A DNA stretch of 37,721 nucleotides from Candidatus Poribacteria bacterium (GCA_009843785.1 VYCT01000112.1:1-37721); one strand, 5' to 3'; numbered from the stretch's first letter, positions 16,271 to 25,673 are shown. Notes: generated from the letters alone by a model not told the origin. Numbers and translations are program-made.

Positions 16271-16555
16271 ATGCTTTCTATCACGTTGGATGTCCCAAGT
16301 GAACTTTCAACCCCACTTTCTATTTCCGGCTATAATCAAGAAAAACTAACTGAGGAAGCAAAACGGTTGCTTGCGATCTCTCTCTTCGAGCGTAACATTC
16401 TCTCTTTAGGGCAAGCTGCAAAATTGGCAGAACTACACTTATGGGATTTTATTCGGCTTCTGAGTCAGCAGGATATCCCGATTGCTGAATACGATGATGA
16501 GGAAATCCAACAGGAATTGAAGACTGTCGAATGCTTAATACAACAAACAAAGTAA
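16271..16555 (+). CDS. UPF0175-family protein, probable antitoxin
   Basis: 94 residues. Family features: MLSITLDVPSELS at the start, then LTEEAKRLLAISLFERNILS, the helix-turn-helix-like LSLGQAAKLAELHLWDFIRL and LSQQDIPIAEYDDEE at the end. UPF0175 proteins are commonly paired with DUF3368 PIN-domain proteins and are thought to be the antitoxins. GAGGTAAG precedes the ATG. It overlaps the downstream PIN gene by 25 bp. Confidence 0.85.
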   Translation: MLSITLDVPSELSTPLSISGYNQEKLTEEAKRLLAISLFERNILSLGQAAKLAELHLWDFIRLLSQQDIPIAEYDDEEIQQELKTVECLIQQTK

Positions 16556-17058
16556 CTGATCCAAACGGGTTGATAGTTGTCGCGGATGCCTCATTTATAA
16601 TTGGTATCTCTCTTTGCGAACAGTGGGATACTTTGAAAGTGCTTGTCGAAACGTTGATCATTGCGGACGAAGTTTGGAAGGAAGTTGTTGAGCGAGGAGA
16701 AGGGAGACCGGGTGAAAAAGAATTGCGACAAGCGACTTTTGCCCAAAGGCAAACCGTTTCTAACACATCAGCAGTTACCATGCTAATGGCGACCCTTGAT
16801 AAAGGAGAGGCTGAAACGCTTGTATTAGCAACGGAACTGAGGGTAATGAACGTGTTTGTTGATGACCTACGCGGGCGAAAAGTTGCTCAATCTTTAGGAT
16901 TGCAAGCAGTCGGTGTAGCAGGTTTCCTTTTGTTTGCGAAAAAGAGGGGCAAAATTAGAGCGATTCGACCGTTATTATTACAACTCCAGCAAAAAGGCTT
17001 CCGACTCAGCAGTGGGTTGATTGACACGGTGCTTGAAGAGGCGAACGAAACACTTTGA
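16531..17058 (+). CDS. DUF3368 PIN-domain protein, probable toxin
   Basis: 175 residues. A PIN-like nuclease fold with the expected acidic residues: Asp in VVADASFIIGI, Glu in DKGEAETLVLA and Asp in VFVDDLRGRKVAQSLGL, followed by GVAGFLLFAKKRGKI as in DUF3368. PIN toxins cleave RNA with Mg2+. It overlaps the UPF0175 gene, the usual order for this pair. The start at 16531 has no clear ribosome site, in keeping with coupled translation. Length is typical and no damage is seen. Confidence 0.85.
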   Translation: MLNTTNKVTDPNGLIVVADASFIIGISLCEQWDTLKVLVETLIIADEVWKEVVERGEGRPGEKELRQATFAQRQTVSNTSAVTMLMATLDKGEAETLVLATELRVMNVFVDDLRGRKVAQSLGLQAVGVAGFLLFAKKRGKIRAIRPLLLQLQQKGFRLSSGLIDTVLEEANETL

Positions 17059-17136
17059 AAACTCTTAAGAGCGGACAGATCGTAGGTTGAATGAATTCCA
17101 TCAAGAACCTAAAAAATGATACAAGGGAAACGAGTT

Positions 17137-17376
17137 ATGAAGAAAGAACAAATTGTTTCCCAAGATCCGTGCGTGATGCACGGCACCTTAGTTTTTGCTG
17201 GCACTCGCGTGCCGGTTGAAAGCCTGATTCAACACCTTGTTGCTGGCGACTCGCTTGATATGTTCCTTGACGATTTCCCGACAGTCTCACGTGAGCAGGC
17301 AGTGGCTTATTTGCAAATGACTCTGGAGTTCGCTACGGTGTTTATATCAGCGTATGCGAAGGAGCTTCTTGGATGA
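17137..17376 (+). CDS. DUF433 protein, orphan antitoxin-like
   Basis: 79 residues from ATG 17137 (MKKEQIVSQDPCVMHGTLVF), with a start at 17116 also in frame. DUF433 hallmarks are present: DPCVMHGTLVFAGTRVPVES, LIQHLVAGDSLDMFLDDFPT and VSREQAVAYLQMTLE. These small winged-helix-like proteins usually precede a DUF5615 PIN-like toxin. Here the next gene is convergent and overlaps by 35 bp, so the partner is missing. Third member of a plus-strand toxin-antitoxin island. Confidence 0.8.
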   Translation: MKKEQIVSQDPCVMHGTLVFAGTRVPVESLIQHLVAGDSLDMFLDDFPTVSREQAVAYLQMTLEFATVFISAYAKELLG

Positions 17377-18511
17377 CAGGGATGACATAACTCCGAATTG
17401 TTAAGCTGTCAAAGTGGTCGGTTTCTACGCGGGGTTCCGGTTTTTTCCGGTGATCAAAAACGATATAGTATCCCTCCTGCACGTTTTCCAGTTTGGGATA
17501 CGCGGCGAGTTGTGCTTTACCTGCCTGATACCGGGCATCGCCTCGCCAAATCTTGGTTTCGACGATGTACTTTCGTTGATTGTGGGTGATGAGGAGATCC
17601 ATTTTCCCGCGCCCGGTTGGGACTTCAAATGACATGATGCCGCCCACTGTCTGGACGAATGAATCCAAATACGTCAGGAGCAGGTGCCGTCCGACATATT
17701 CTTGCGGGGTTTCGGGGACTTGCAGAATCCTAAAGCCTACGCGGGCAATAAAATCCCGGAAGTTATCTAAGAGGGGTTCCATCTCAATCTGCCCTGCAGG
17801 GGTGAGATAATTGAGAAATCCGTTGATGTTTTCTTCTGCAAAGTAGTTTCGCTCCAAGCCGTTGACTGCAGGCGTAAATGCCTGCATGATATGATGCAAA
17901 TAAATCGGGTTGAGAATCTCACATCTTCCGTCAGGTCCTTCTCCGATAACGCCATAAGTCTCGAGCTCACTGATGAGTTCATCGTGGAGATTAAAGCGGA
18001 CCCCTTCCTCATAGGTCATGATTTCCATAAGTATTTTTTCAAAGTGACGGTTTTTGCGGATGTTAGTTGTCAGATGATCGATGTTGGTGTTTCGTTCGCG
18101 AAGGAGTCGGGCGTGTGCCTCCGTGAAATGCACCATCGTTATCGGTTCAGTTTTGGGAATATCCAGTTCCTCTGTGAGTATCTGCGCGAATCGGTTGACG
18201 AGGAAGGGTTGGCCAGCAGTATAAAAGGAGGCGTAAAAAGCAGAAGGGGTGTAATTTTCATACTCTTCAAAATTCAGGCGGATTGGAAAGTAGGTTGGCT
18301 CTGCATCGGCTCCGGCAATTTCTGTAGAGGCGGTTGGAAGTGTGTCCAGGGCGCGTTGAAAAAAGGTGGTTTTTCCCGACTGGCGCGGTGCAAAAAGAAC
18401 GATATAGCGTCCCTCTTTGACGCGGTTGCTGAAATCTGCAGTTTCTTCGGTGCGGCTGACGATGTAATTTTCCTGCGGATTGACGGGACCTCGGGTTCCA
18501 AAATTTCTCAT
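17342..18511 (-). CDS. AAA ATPase-like / PD-(D/E)XK nuclease-like protein with internal deletion
   Basis: 389 residues. N-terminal P-loop at 41-48 (APRQSGKT). Residues 98-107 (TAGQPFLVNR) are the motif that in relatives of this family follows the full ATPase core. Only about 50 residues separate the two, so the Walker B and sensor region seem to be absent, with a junction near residue 95. The C-terminal part is a PD-(D/E)XK nuclease-like domain: Asp in GRGKMDLLI, ExK in YIVETKIW, then QLAAY. Such proteins are abundant in some uncultured lineages and their role is not settled. GGAGGTGGGC precedes the ATG. It ends head-to-head with the DUF433 gene. Confidence 0.75.
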   Translation of the reverse strand: MRNFGTRGPVNPQENYIVSRTEETADFSNRVKEGRYIVLFAPRQSGKTTFFQRALDTLPTASTEIAGADAEPTYFPIRLNFEEYENYTPSAFYASFYTAGQPFLVNRFAQILTEELDIPKTEPITMVHFTEAHARLLRERNTNIDHLTTNIRKNRHFEKILMEIMTYEEGVRFNLHDELISELETYGVIGEGPDGRCEILNPIYLHHIMQAFTPAVNGLERNYFAEENINGFLNYLTPAGQIEMEPLLDNFRDFIARVGFRILQVPETPQEYVGRHLLLTYLDSFVQTVGGIMSFEVPTGRGKMDLLITHNQRKYIVETKIWRGDARYQAGKAQLAAYPKLENVQEGYYIVFDHRKKPEPRVETDHFDSLTIRSYVIPVIQEAPSHTLI

Positions 18512-18560
18512 TGCCCACCTCCGCCAGGAACTGAGACTACGGGATACAGCAGGTCAATAT

Positions 18561-18971
18561 CTACAGATTGCTCGCGACTTTGATGCGGTTTTGTGCTCGG
18601 GCAAGTGCCGCTTCCGCACGCGGGCGGTTCAGATCGGGGGCGTTTGCTTTGAGTTGCGCTTGGGCACGCTCAAGCGCGCTTTCTGCACGCTCGACATCAA
18701 TTTCGGATGCCCACTCCGCAGTCTCAACAAGAACGGTGACACCCGTCCGAAGCACTTCAAAGACACCACCACTGGTTGCCATTAACTGCGATGTGTCCGA
18801 CGATTCACGGACACGAATCTCGCCGACATCTAATGCAGTAAGAAAAGGAATATGCCCCGCCAGAATCTGAAAGTTGCCTTCAACTCCGGGCGCGTGAAGG
18901 CTTGTTACGTCCCCTTCATAAATCAACTGTTCCGGTGTCCGAATTTCCAGATGAAAATTTCTATTTAACAT
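18561..18971 (-). CDS. atpC: ATP synthase F1 subunit epsilon
   Basis: 136 residues. The beta-sandwich domain occupies ~1-86 (MLNRNFHLEIRTPEQLIYEG, then VTSLHAPGVEGNFQILAGH), and the two-helix C-terminal domain follows (ESALERAQAQLK and RAEAALARAQNRI). It joins the rotor shaft to the c-ring and can inhibit ATP hydrolysis. Last gene of the operon, separated from atpD by 200 bp that hold repeats. Confidence 0.93.
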   Translation of the reverse strand: MLNRNFHLEIRTPEQLIYEGDVTSLHAPGVEGNFQILAGHIPFLTALDVGEIRVRESSDTSQLMATSGGVFEVLRTGVTVLVETAEWASEIDVERAESALERAQAQLKANAPDLNRPRAEAALARAQNRIKVASNL

Positions 18972-18997
18972 ATTTCTAATTTTGTGCTTCTGAGCAT

Positions 18998-19051
18998 TGT
19001 TCCACTTCGTTTCACGATGGTTGCGGGGGACACAAACTAAAAGTTTGTGCT
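18998..19051. repeat. short repeats in atpD-atpC spacer
   Basis: CCACTTCGTTTCACGATGGT (19004-19023) recurs with one change at 24483-24502 in the atpF-atpH spacer. It is followed by a hairpin, CACAAACT AAA AGTTTGTG (19031-19049). Confidence 0.6.
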
Positions 19052-19097
19052 ACAAATATATCTGGTTAATCCTAAAATTCACTATCAACGGTATAGT

Positions 19098-19171
19098 TTT
19101 CAGTTATCAGTGAGGAGGTTCTCTCTTAACTCTCACTGCGAGGCAAACCGATAACCGATAACTGACAACCA
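19098..19171. repeat. MITE-like inverted repeat, family TCAGTTATC
   Basis: Left arm TTTTCAGTTATCAGTGAGG, right arm ending GATAACTGACAACC, with CTCAC/GTGAG inside. It directly abuts the atpD stop. The arms match the ends of the larger element at 23759-23887 and the sequence after 29722. Confidence 0.55.
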
Positions 19172-20596
<1,425 letters not shown>

Positions 20597-20712
20597 TTAA
20601 TTCAGAGTAGTTAGCTTCTTGTCACGATTCTCTAAAACTTCATCTCAAATGCTTTGCGCTGTGAAATCATTTCCAGTTGTGAATCTCTCTATCGTATACA
20701 GATTCGGAGCGA

Positions 20713-21186
20713 TTACAGACTCGGACATGCTTTCTTAAAGCGATTGATTGATTCTGTCCGATTGATTAATGTGTGTTGCCGATTGCGCGTTGGCATCAGA
20801 AGATTCACGCGTTGAATTTTTCGATTCAGGTTTTTAAGCTTCTCACTGTATCGTTCAATACTGCGGGCACGTTCATGTTCAAAACTCCGGCTGACTGCCG
20901 CGTGCCGATGCGGATACTGCTGGATAATTGCCGCTAACCGTTCTCTACGGGCTTTCAGGTTTATGAGGATTCTTTCAAGTTGTGCTTTTTCTTCTTTAAT
21001 TTCTTTTTCTAATTCAACCCACCGTGGTGCGAATCCGTTCTCTTTCAAGAGCCGATTCGCCATTCGGGCTTGAGGGGTCAAAAAGGGATTTGTATCCAAT
21101 TTGAGCGGTTTACCTTTACCGGGCAAATTGGCGAATTCGCCGCGTTTCATCGCCTCTTCAATCTGTTTGTTAACATTGATTGGCAT
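20713..21186 (-). CDS. DUF1992 (DnaJ homologue subfamily C member 28-like) protein inside atp operon
   Basis: About 157 residues from ATG 21186, which is preceded by GGAGG; a GTG at 21201 would add five residues. The DUF1992 core is clear: INVNKQIEEAMKRGEFANLP, GKGKPLKLD, and NRLLKENGFAPRWVELEKEI. A charged coiled coil follows (LERILINLKARRERL). Function of the domain is not established; members are linked to J-domain proteins. It sits between atpG and atpD, 131 bp from atpD and 63 bp from atpG, on the same strand, so it is probably co-transcribed with the ATP synthase. Confidence 0.85.
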   Translation of the reverse strand: MPINVNKQIEEAMKRGEFANLPGKGKPLKLDTNPFLTPQARMANRLLKENGFAPRWVELEKEIKEEKAQLERILINLKARRERLAAIIQQYPHRHAAVSRSFEHERARSIERYSEKLKNLNRKIQRVNLLMPTRNRQHTLINRTESINRFKKACPSL

Positions 21187-21264
21187 CTGAGACCTCCACA
21201 CGGTTACGGCACGACGGCGCGTGCCTACTACCTTGCACGGCAGAGCAGAATCTGCCTGTTAATT

Positions 21265-22143
21265 TTAACCCTCTAATGCGGCTGCACCACTTACAATCTC
21301 GGAGATTTCTGTCGTGATCTGTGTTTGACGTGCTCTGTTGCGTTGGAGAATCAATTCGTCGATGAGTTCTTTTGCCTTTTGCGTGGCGTTCTCCATCGCT
21401 GCCATTCTTGCGGCTTGCTCCGCTGCGTTAGAATCCAAAAGCACCTTCCACATTTGCATGTTCAAGTGTTTCCCGAGTAGTATTTCAAAGAGTTCCACCT
21501 GTCCCGGTTCATAGATATAATCGAGAAAAAGTTCATCACCTTCTGGTATTTCCGGTTCTAACGGGAGGAGTTGCTCAACAAGCACAGTCTGGAGAATTGC
21601 AGACTTGAAATTGTTGTAGATGACCTCAACTTTATCAATTTTTTTGTCAGTATAAAGATGTTCAAACTCGTGGACAACGTCAACGGCTGTTTGGAATTCA
21701 AGTTGGCGGAAAATATTAATATATGAATCAGTAATGTCGTAGCCGCGGCGCGCAAAATGCTCTTGCCCGCGTCTCCCGATGCAGATCAGCGTTACATCCG
21801 CGCCACTTTCTTGATAGTGTTCTATCCGTTGTGTGGTTGTACGGATGATATTGCTGTTAAAACTGCCACACAATCCTCGGTCAGCGGAGACAGAGATGAT
21901 GCAGGCATGCTTTATCTCACGCGTTTCAAGCAGCGGGTGTGTTAACGCCTGCTCTTCAGTATCCATCTGCGAGATGAGATGCCCAAGGATAATATTCAGT
22001 TTTTCAGCGTAAGGACGAGTCGCATTAATATTTTCTTGGGCACGGCGGAGCCGCGCTGCAGCGACGACGCGCATTGCATCGGTCACCTGCTCAATATTTT
22101 GAATGCTGGCGATGCGCCGCCGGATCTCTCGTAGCGTTGCCAT
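21265..22143 (-). CDS. atpG: ATP synthase F1 subunit gamma
   Basis: 292 residues, normal length. The two helices of the central shaft are at the ends: MATLREIRRRIASIQNIEQV with TDAMRVVAAARLRRAQ, and RNRARQTQITTEISEIVSGA. The Rossmann-like middle contains SADRGLCGSFNSNI. It starts 2 nt after the atpA stop and has GGTGAG upstream, so the two are coupled. Confidence 0.95.
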   Translation of the reverse strand: MATLREIRRRIASIQNIEQVTDAMRVVAAARLRRAQENINATRPYAEKLNIILGHLISQMDTEEQALTHPLLETREIKHACIISVSADRGLCGSFNSNIIRTTTQRIEHYQESGADVTLICIGRRGQEHFARRGYDITDSYINIFRQLEFQTAVDVVHEFEHLYTDKKIDKVEVIYNNFKSAILQTVLVEQLLPLEPEIPEGDELFLDYIYEPGQVELFEILLGKHLNMQMWKVLLDSNAAEQAARMAAMENATQKAKELIDELILQRNRARQTQITTEISEIVSGAAALEG

Positions 22144-22145
22144 GG

Positions 22146-23735
22146 TTACTCACCTTCTGTAGGAGCGTCTTCTGATTCAGTGTGTGCATCCTCTTGTTCC
22201 GGTGTTGATGCAGGTGTGTCACTCCAGTTTTCCTTGAAGGTCTTAACAGCAGTGTGCAAAGCTTCAAGTAATTCATCACTGAGTACGCCTGTCTCTGCGA
22301 TTTCTGCGAGGAGTTCTGCGTGATTTCGATCAAGGTATTGCAGAAATTCGGATTCAAACCGCGCCACCTCTGTTTCCGCAACATCGTCCAAATAACCGTT
22401 AGTGCCACAGAAGATGGAAGCAACTTCGCGTTCTACAGGCATCGGTTGATATTGGGGCTGTTTCAGCAGTTCGACGAGGCGTGTACCGCGTAGCAGCATC
22501 GATTGTGTTGTAGCATCTAAATCCGATCCAAATTGCGCAAAAGCGGCAACTTCTCGGAAACTCGCGAGATCGAGTTTAAGGGTCCCCGCGACCTCTCGCG
22601 TATCCATCGCTTTTACTTGAGCATCACCACCGACACGGGAAACGGATAACCCGACATCAATTGCAGGTCTCACACCTTGGTTAAACAGATCCGTTGTAAG
22701 GTATATCTGACCATCGGTGATAGAGATAACGTTTGTGGGGATGTAGGTAGTCAAGTCACCTTCAAAAATTTCAATAATCGGTAGAGCCGTGAGGGAACCG
22801 CCACCGAGTTCGTCGCTCAGTTTTGCGGCACGTTCTAAGAGACGCGAATGGAGATAAAAGACATCACCCGGATAGGCTTCTCTGCCCGGCGGTCTGCGTG
22901 AGAGCAGTGACATCTGGCGATATGCCCAAGCGTGTTTTGTCAGGTCATCGTATATAATTAGGGCGTGTTTGCCGTTATCTCGGAAGTATTCGCCCATTGA
23001 AGTGCCTGAGTAAGGCGCGATGTACTGAAGGGGTGATGGCTCACTTGCGGCGGCAGCGACGATAGTCGTATATTCCATCGCATTATGCTCGCGAAGGGTA
23101 TTGGCAACTTGTGCCAGCGTAGACCCTTTTTGACCGACAGCGACATAAATACAGTAGACATCTGTGTTCTTCTGACTCAGAATAGCATCTATGGCGATTG
23201 CGGTTTTCCCGGTTCGTCTATCACCGATAATCAGTTCTCGTTGTCCTCTACCGATCGGTGTCAAGCTATCAATTGCTTTTAAGCCTGTGTAGAGGGGTTC
23301 GTCAACGGGTTGCCGTTGGACGATGCCCAACCCTTTTTGTTCCACCGGCAGTCGATGTTCTGTCTCGATATCGCCCAAACCGTCGATAGGTTGACCGAGT
23401 GCATCGACGATCCGTCCAAGAAGTGCTTCACCAACGGGCACTTCGGCGAGTCGCCCTGTCCGTTTGGCGGTGTCGCCTTCGTGTATGAGTTGGTCTTCAC
23501 CGAACAGGACGCACCCGACATTATCTTCTTCGAGGTTGAAAGCGATGCCGAAGATGTCGTTAGGGAATTCGATCATTTCGCTTGCCATTGCATTGGCAAG
23601 TCCATGCACCCGTGCGATGCCATCGCCTACCTCCAGCACAGTGCCAGAATCGTAGACATCCACGTCCTGTTCAAACTGTTGGAGTTGTTGTTTAAGGATA
23701 TTTGATATTTCGTCCGGTCGGACTTCTCTTGCCAT
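22146..23735 (-). CDS. atpA: ATP synthase F1 subunit alpha
   Basis: 529 residues. Non-catalytic nucleotide-binding subunit: beta-barrel domain 1-95, Walker A GDRRTGKT at 171-178, and [15 protein letters not shown] with the Arg that reaches the beta active site. The C-terminus carries a ~25-residue acidic tail ([20 protein letters not shown]) beyond the usual end. GAGGA precedes the ATG. Located between atpH and atpG; the atpH-atpA spacer holds a MITE-like element. Confidence 0.97.
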   Translation of the reverse strand: MAREVRPDEISNILKQQLQQFEQDVDVYDSGTVLEVGDGIARVHGLANAMASEMIEFPNDIFGIAFNLEEDNVGCVLFGEDQLIHEGDTAKRTGRLAEVPVGEALLGRIVDALGQPIDGLGDIETEHRLPVEQKGLGIVQRQPVDEPLYTGLKAIDSLTPIGRGQRELIIGDRRTGKTAIAIDAILSQKNTDVYCIYVAVGQKGSTLAQVANTLREHNAMEYTTIVAAAASEPSPLQYIAPYSGTSMGEYFRDNGKHALIIYDDLTKHAWAYRQMSLLSRRPPGREAYPGDVFYLHSRLLERAAKLSDELGGGSLTALPIIEIFEGDLTTYIPTNVISITDGQIYLTTDLFNQGVRPAIDVGLSVSRVGGDAQVKAMDTREVAGTLKLDLASFREVAAFAQFGSDLDATTQSMLLRGTRLVELLKQPQYQPMPVEREVASIFCGTNGYLDDVAETEVARFESEFLQYLDRNHAELLAEIAETGVLSDELLEALHTAVKTFKENWSDTPASTPEQEDAHTESEDAPTEGE

Positions 23736-23758
23736 ATTTTCAGTCCTCTGTGAGGAAT

Positions 23759-23887
23759 GGTTATCAGTCCTCGGTTATCGGTTTTCGGTTAAGTCAGCGA
23801 TTTATTGTAATAATCTATCCTCTTTCAGCGGATACCAAATAGGTGTAAATTGTTACAAAATCGCCTCTTAACTGATAACTGACAACC
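23759..23887. repeat. MITE-like element between atpH and atpA
   Basis: 129 bp. Left end GGTTATCAGT...GGTTAAGTCAGCGATTT; the reverse complement of the right end reads GGTTGTCAGTTATCAGTTAA followed by GAGGCGATTT, so the imperfect terminal inverted repeats run over about 30 bp. No ORF. Related arms occur at 19098-19171 and after 29722. Confidence 0.65.
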
Positions 23888-23895
23888 AATAACGA

Positions 23896-24435
23896 TTACC
23901 CTTTTGCGAGTTGTTGCTCCAGGCGTTGGAGTTGTGATGCGACACTTGCATCAAAAACGGTGTCATCTAATTGCACGATGAACCCACCTTGGATCTGTGC
24001 ATCGGTTGTCGTTTCCAACCGCACCTGTTTTCCCGAATACGCGCTTAATTGCTGTATGAACCGTTCCTCTTGCGCTGAGGTTATAGGCACAGCAGTCGTT
24101 ACTTTTGCGACAAGCCGACCCGCGGCTTCGTCAACAATCGCTGAAAAGACATCCATAATTGCGATGAGGTAACGTTCGCGCTGCTTTAATGCGAGTAGTT
24201 TGAAAAAATTAATCGTCAGCGGCTGCATTGCATCGGTGAAAAGTGCTTGAAACGTCTCACTTTTAAATTGTGGAGATAGCACGGGACTATGGATTAATTG
24301 CGTGAATTCCTCGGATTGTTCAATTAATTCTCGCAGCTTATCTATATCCGCGATAATAGATGCCAGCGCATTTTGTTCCAACGCTGCATCGTATAGGGCA
24401 CGCGCATAAGGTTTTGCCACCCGAATGTCTCTCAT
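23896..24435 (-). CDS. atpH: ATP synthase F1 subunit delta
   Basis: 179 residues, normal length. MRDIRVAKPYARALYDAALE at the start is the family's N-terminal signature (six-helix bundle binding alpha). The C-terminal beta strand region includes RLETTTDAQIQGGFIVQLDD and FDASVASQLQRLEQQL. It links the F1 head to the b stalk. Upstream is a 179 bp spacer from atpF. Confidence 0.93.
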   Translation of the reverse strand: MRDIRVAKPYARALYDAALEQNALASIIADIDKLRELIEQSEEFTQLIHSPVLSPQFKSETFQALFTDAMQPLTINFFKLLALKQRERYLIAIMDVFSAIVDEAAGRLVAKVTTAVPITSAQEERFIQQLSAYSGKQVRLETTTDAQIQGGFIVQLDDTVFDASVASQLQRLEQQLAKG

Positions 24436-24482
24436 AGTTCGTTTTCACCTTTTTCTAATTATGAGCCCCTGGGCCTCGTTCT

Positions 24483-24502
24483 ACTTCGTTTCACGATGGT
24501 GT
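24483..24502. repeat. CTACTTCGTTTCACGATGGT repeat
   Basis: Second copy of the 20 bp sequence at 19004-19023, here in the atpF-atpH spacer. Confidence 0.55.
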
Positions 24503-24655
24503 TTGGTAAATTCCGATGTGCCTGAAGATGTATCCGATTTTTAAGAGTCTATATTCGCTATCCAACATCTCAGGAGTCACACGTTCATAATCATCGGGAT
24601 GGTACGCCTTCTGCCTAACGCGAGTCCGCTGGCAATCTGCTAATAGATGCGTCAA
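24491..24655 (-). other. possible 54-codon ORF or gene remnant in atpF-atpH spacer
   Basis: An open frame overlaps the last 39 bp of atpF in another phase and ends at TGA 24491-24493. It contains coding-like text, AYHPDDYERVTPEMLDSEYR, then LLKIGYIFRHIGIYQTPS. A TTG at 24655 could start it, but no good ribosome site is seen. It could be a small gene or the 3' end of one captured here. No family recognised. Confidence 0.25.
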
Positions 24656-25229
24656 TAATATGCTGATGTCTCTCTGCGTTGAGTTCCTCGCTTATGATTT
24701 TACTGGCGGCATCAATAGCGAGCTCAGCAACAACACCGCGTAGTTCGGAGATCGCTTCATCTTTCTCACGCTGAATTTCCGCTTTGGCTCTTGCGACTTC
24801 ATCCTCTGCTTCTTGTCGCGCCTGCGCGAGAATATCCTGACGTTCCGCGTTCCCCTGTTCAATCGCAGTTTGGATTTTGGTCTGTGCCTCGGTTTCGATA
24901 TCGGCAAGGCGTTGACGCGTCTCAGCAGTGAGACGGTCTAACTCCTCGCGATCCGTCCGCAGCTGCTCTAACTGTGTGGCGATTCCTTCTCTACGTTCGT
25001 CTAAAAGTCCACCAACCTTACCGAAAACGAACTTCCAAAGTACGGCAAGCACAATCAGAAAGCCGATCGCTTGGATGAGGATCGTCTTCGGGTCAATTCC
25101 GAGCTGGCTTAGGAGTCCGCCACCGGCGGGTGCCTCAGCAGCGAAAGCGTCGTTGAGACAGATGCCCATTAAAATCGCTGTAGCTGTATATAGGACGTAA
25201 TGTGTTGCCCTATGCTTGGTGTTTTGCAT
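24615..25229 (-). CDS. atpF: ATP synthase Fo subunit b with N-terminal signal-like extension
   Basis: 204 residues. Residues ~1-30 look like a signal peptide (LYTATAILMGICLNDAFAAE), an extension beyond classical b subunits. One membrane helix follows at ~55-72 (ILIQAIGFLIVLAVLWKFVFG), then a long charged coiled coil (LLDERREGIATQLEQLRTDR and onward) that forms the peripheral stalk dimer. Only one b gene is present, so it is probably a homodimer. The C-terminus is LPADSR. The start has a weak ribosome site. The atpE-atpF spacer has a 13 bp inverted repeat. Confidence 0.93.
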   Translation of the reverse strand: MQNTKHRATHYVLYTATAILMGICLNDAFAAEAPAGGGLLSQLGIDPKTILIQAIGFLIVLAVLWKFVFGKVGGLLDERREGIATQLEQLRTDREELDRLTAETRQRLADIETEAQTKIQTAIEQGNAERQDILAQARQEAEDEVARAKAEIQREKDEAISELRGVVAELAIDAASKIISEELNAERHQHIIDASISRLPADSR

Positions 25230-25254
25230 AAGTCTGCTGTACTCTATTTTTGAA

Positions 25255-25329
25255 ACTGAAGACGTATCCGTTTGTGCGTGTCGTTTGGATGACCGTTTCG
25301 GCTCGCCAACCGTGCCATACGTCTTCAGT
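25255..25329. repeat. inverted repeat in atpE-atpF spacer
   Basis: ACTGAAGACGTAT (25255-25267) and ATACGTCTTCAGT (25317-25329), perfect over 13 bp with a 49 bp loop. It could form an RNA hairpin just downstream of atpE or be a small mobile element. Confidence 0.6.
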
Positions 25330-25339
25330 CAGGCGTTAT

Positions 25340-25645
25340 TTAATTTCCGCTTCTGACATCTGTCGCAACTCGTTTCGCATCTGCATCAATCATCTCTTTG
25401 AGGATTTCGCCCTCTGGCAGTTTATTATATAAGAGAAAGAACATTAAAAGCGAATAGATAACGAGCGACTCAATAAGTGCCAAGCCGATAATCATTGCAG
25501 TTTGGATCTGCGGTGCGGCCTCGGGTTGACGTGCGATGCCTTCAAGAGCGGTACTTGCGGCATTTGCTTGGGCTCTTGACGCGAAAATGACAGCGATCGG
25601 CAATCCCAAAGTTACACCGAACGCCAACACTGCTAAATAAATCAT
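25340..25645 (-). CDS. atpE: ATP synthase Fo subunit c, Na+-type ligands and C-terminal extension
   Basis: 101 residues in two helices with the polar loop ARQPEA. Aligned without gaps to the Ilyobacter tartaricus c subunit from the loop, the ion-site residues are Gln at position 32 (RAQAN), Glu at 65 and Ser at 66 (ALIESLVIY), and Tyr at 70; Thr67 is Leu. The first four are the Na+-binding set. The helix-1 GxGxGxGxG motif is absent (V, F, S, A, A at 25-33). A charged tail of about 25 residues follows helix 2 (LPEGEILKEMIDADAKRVAT). AAGGAGG precedes the ATG, the strongest ribosome site in the operon, as expected for a ring subunit needed in many copies. Confidence 0.93.
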   Translation of the reverse strand: MIYLAVLAFGVTLGLPIAVIFASRAQANAASTALEGIARQPEAAPQIQTAMIIGLALIESLVIYSLLMFFLLYNKLPEGEILKEMIDADAKRVATDVRSGN

Positions 25646-25673
25646 GAAATGTCCTCCTTGGACGGATACGGAT

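Noticed and set aside
17891-18583. 230-codon plus-strand frame opposite the AAA gene
   Set aside because: Antisense to a gene with clear motifs; no ribosome site or family.
22155-22175. CTGTAGGAGCGTCTTC at the end of atpA as a half copy of the GTAGGAGCG hairpin
   Set aside because: It is part of the acidic coding tail and lacks the second arm, so chance is likely.
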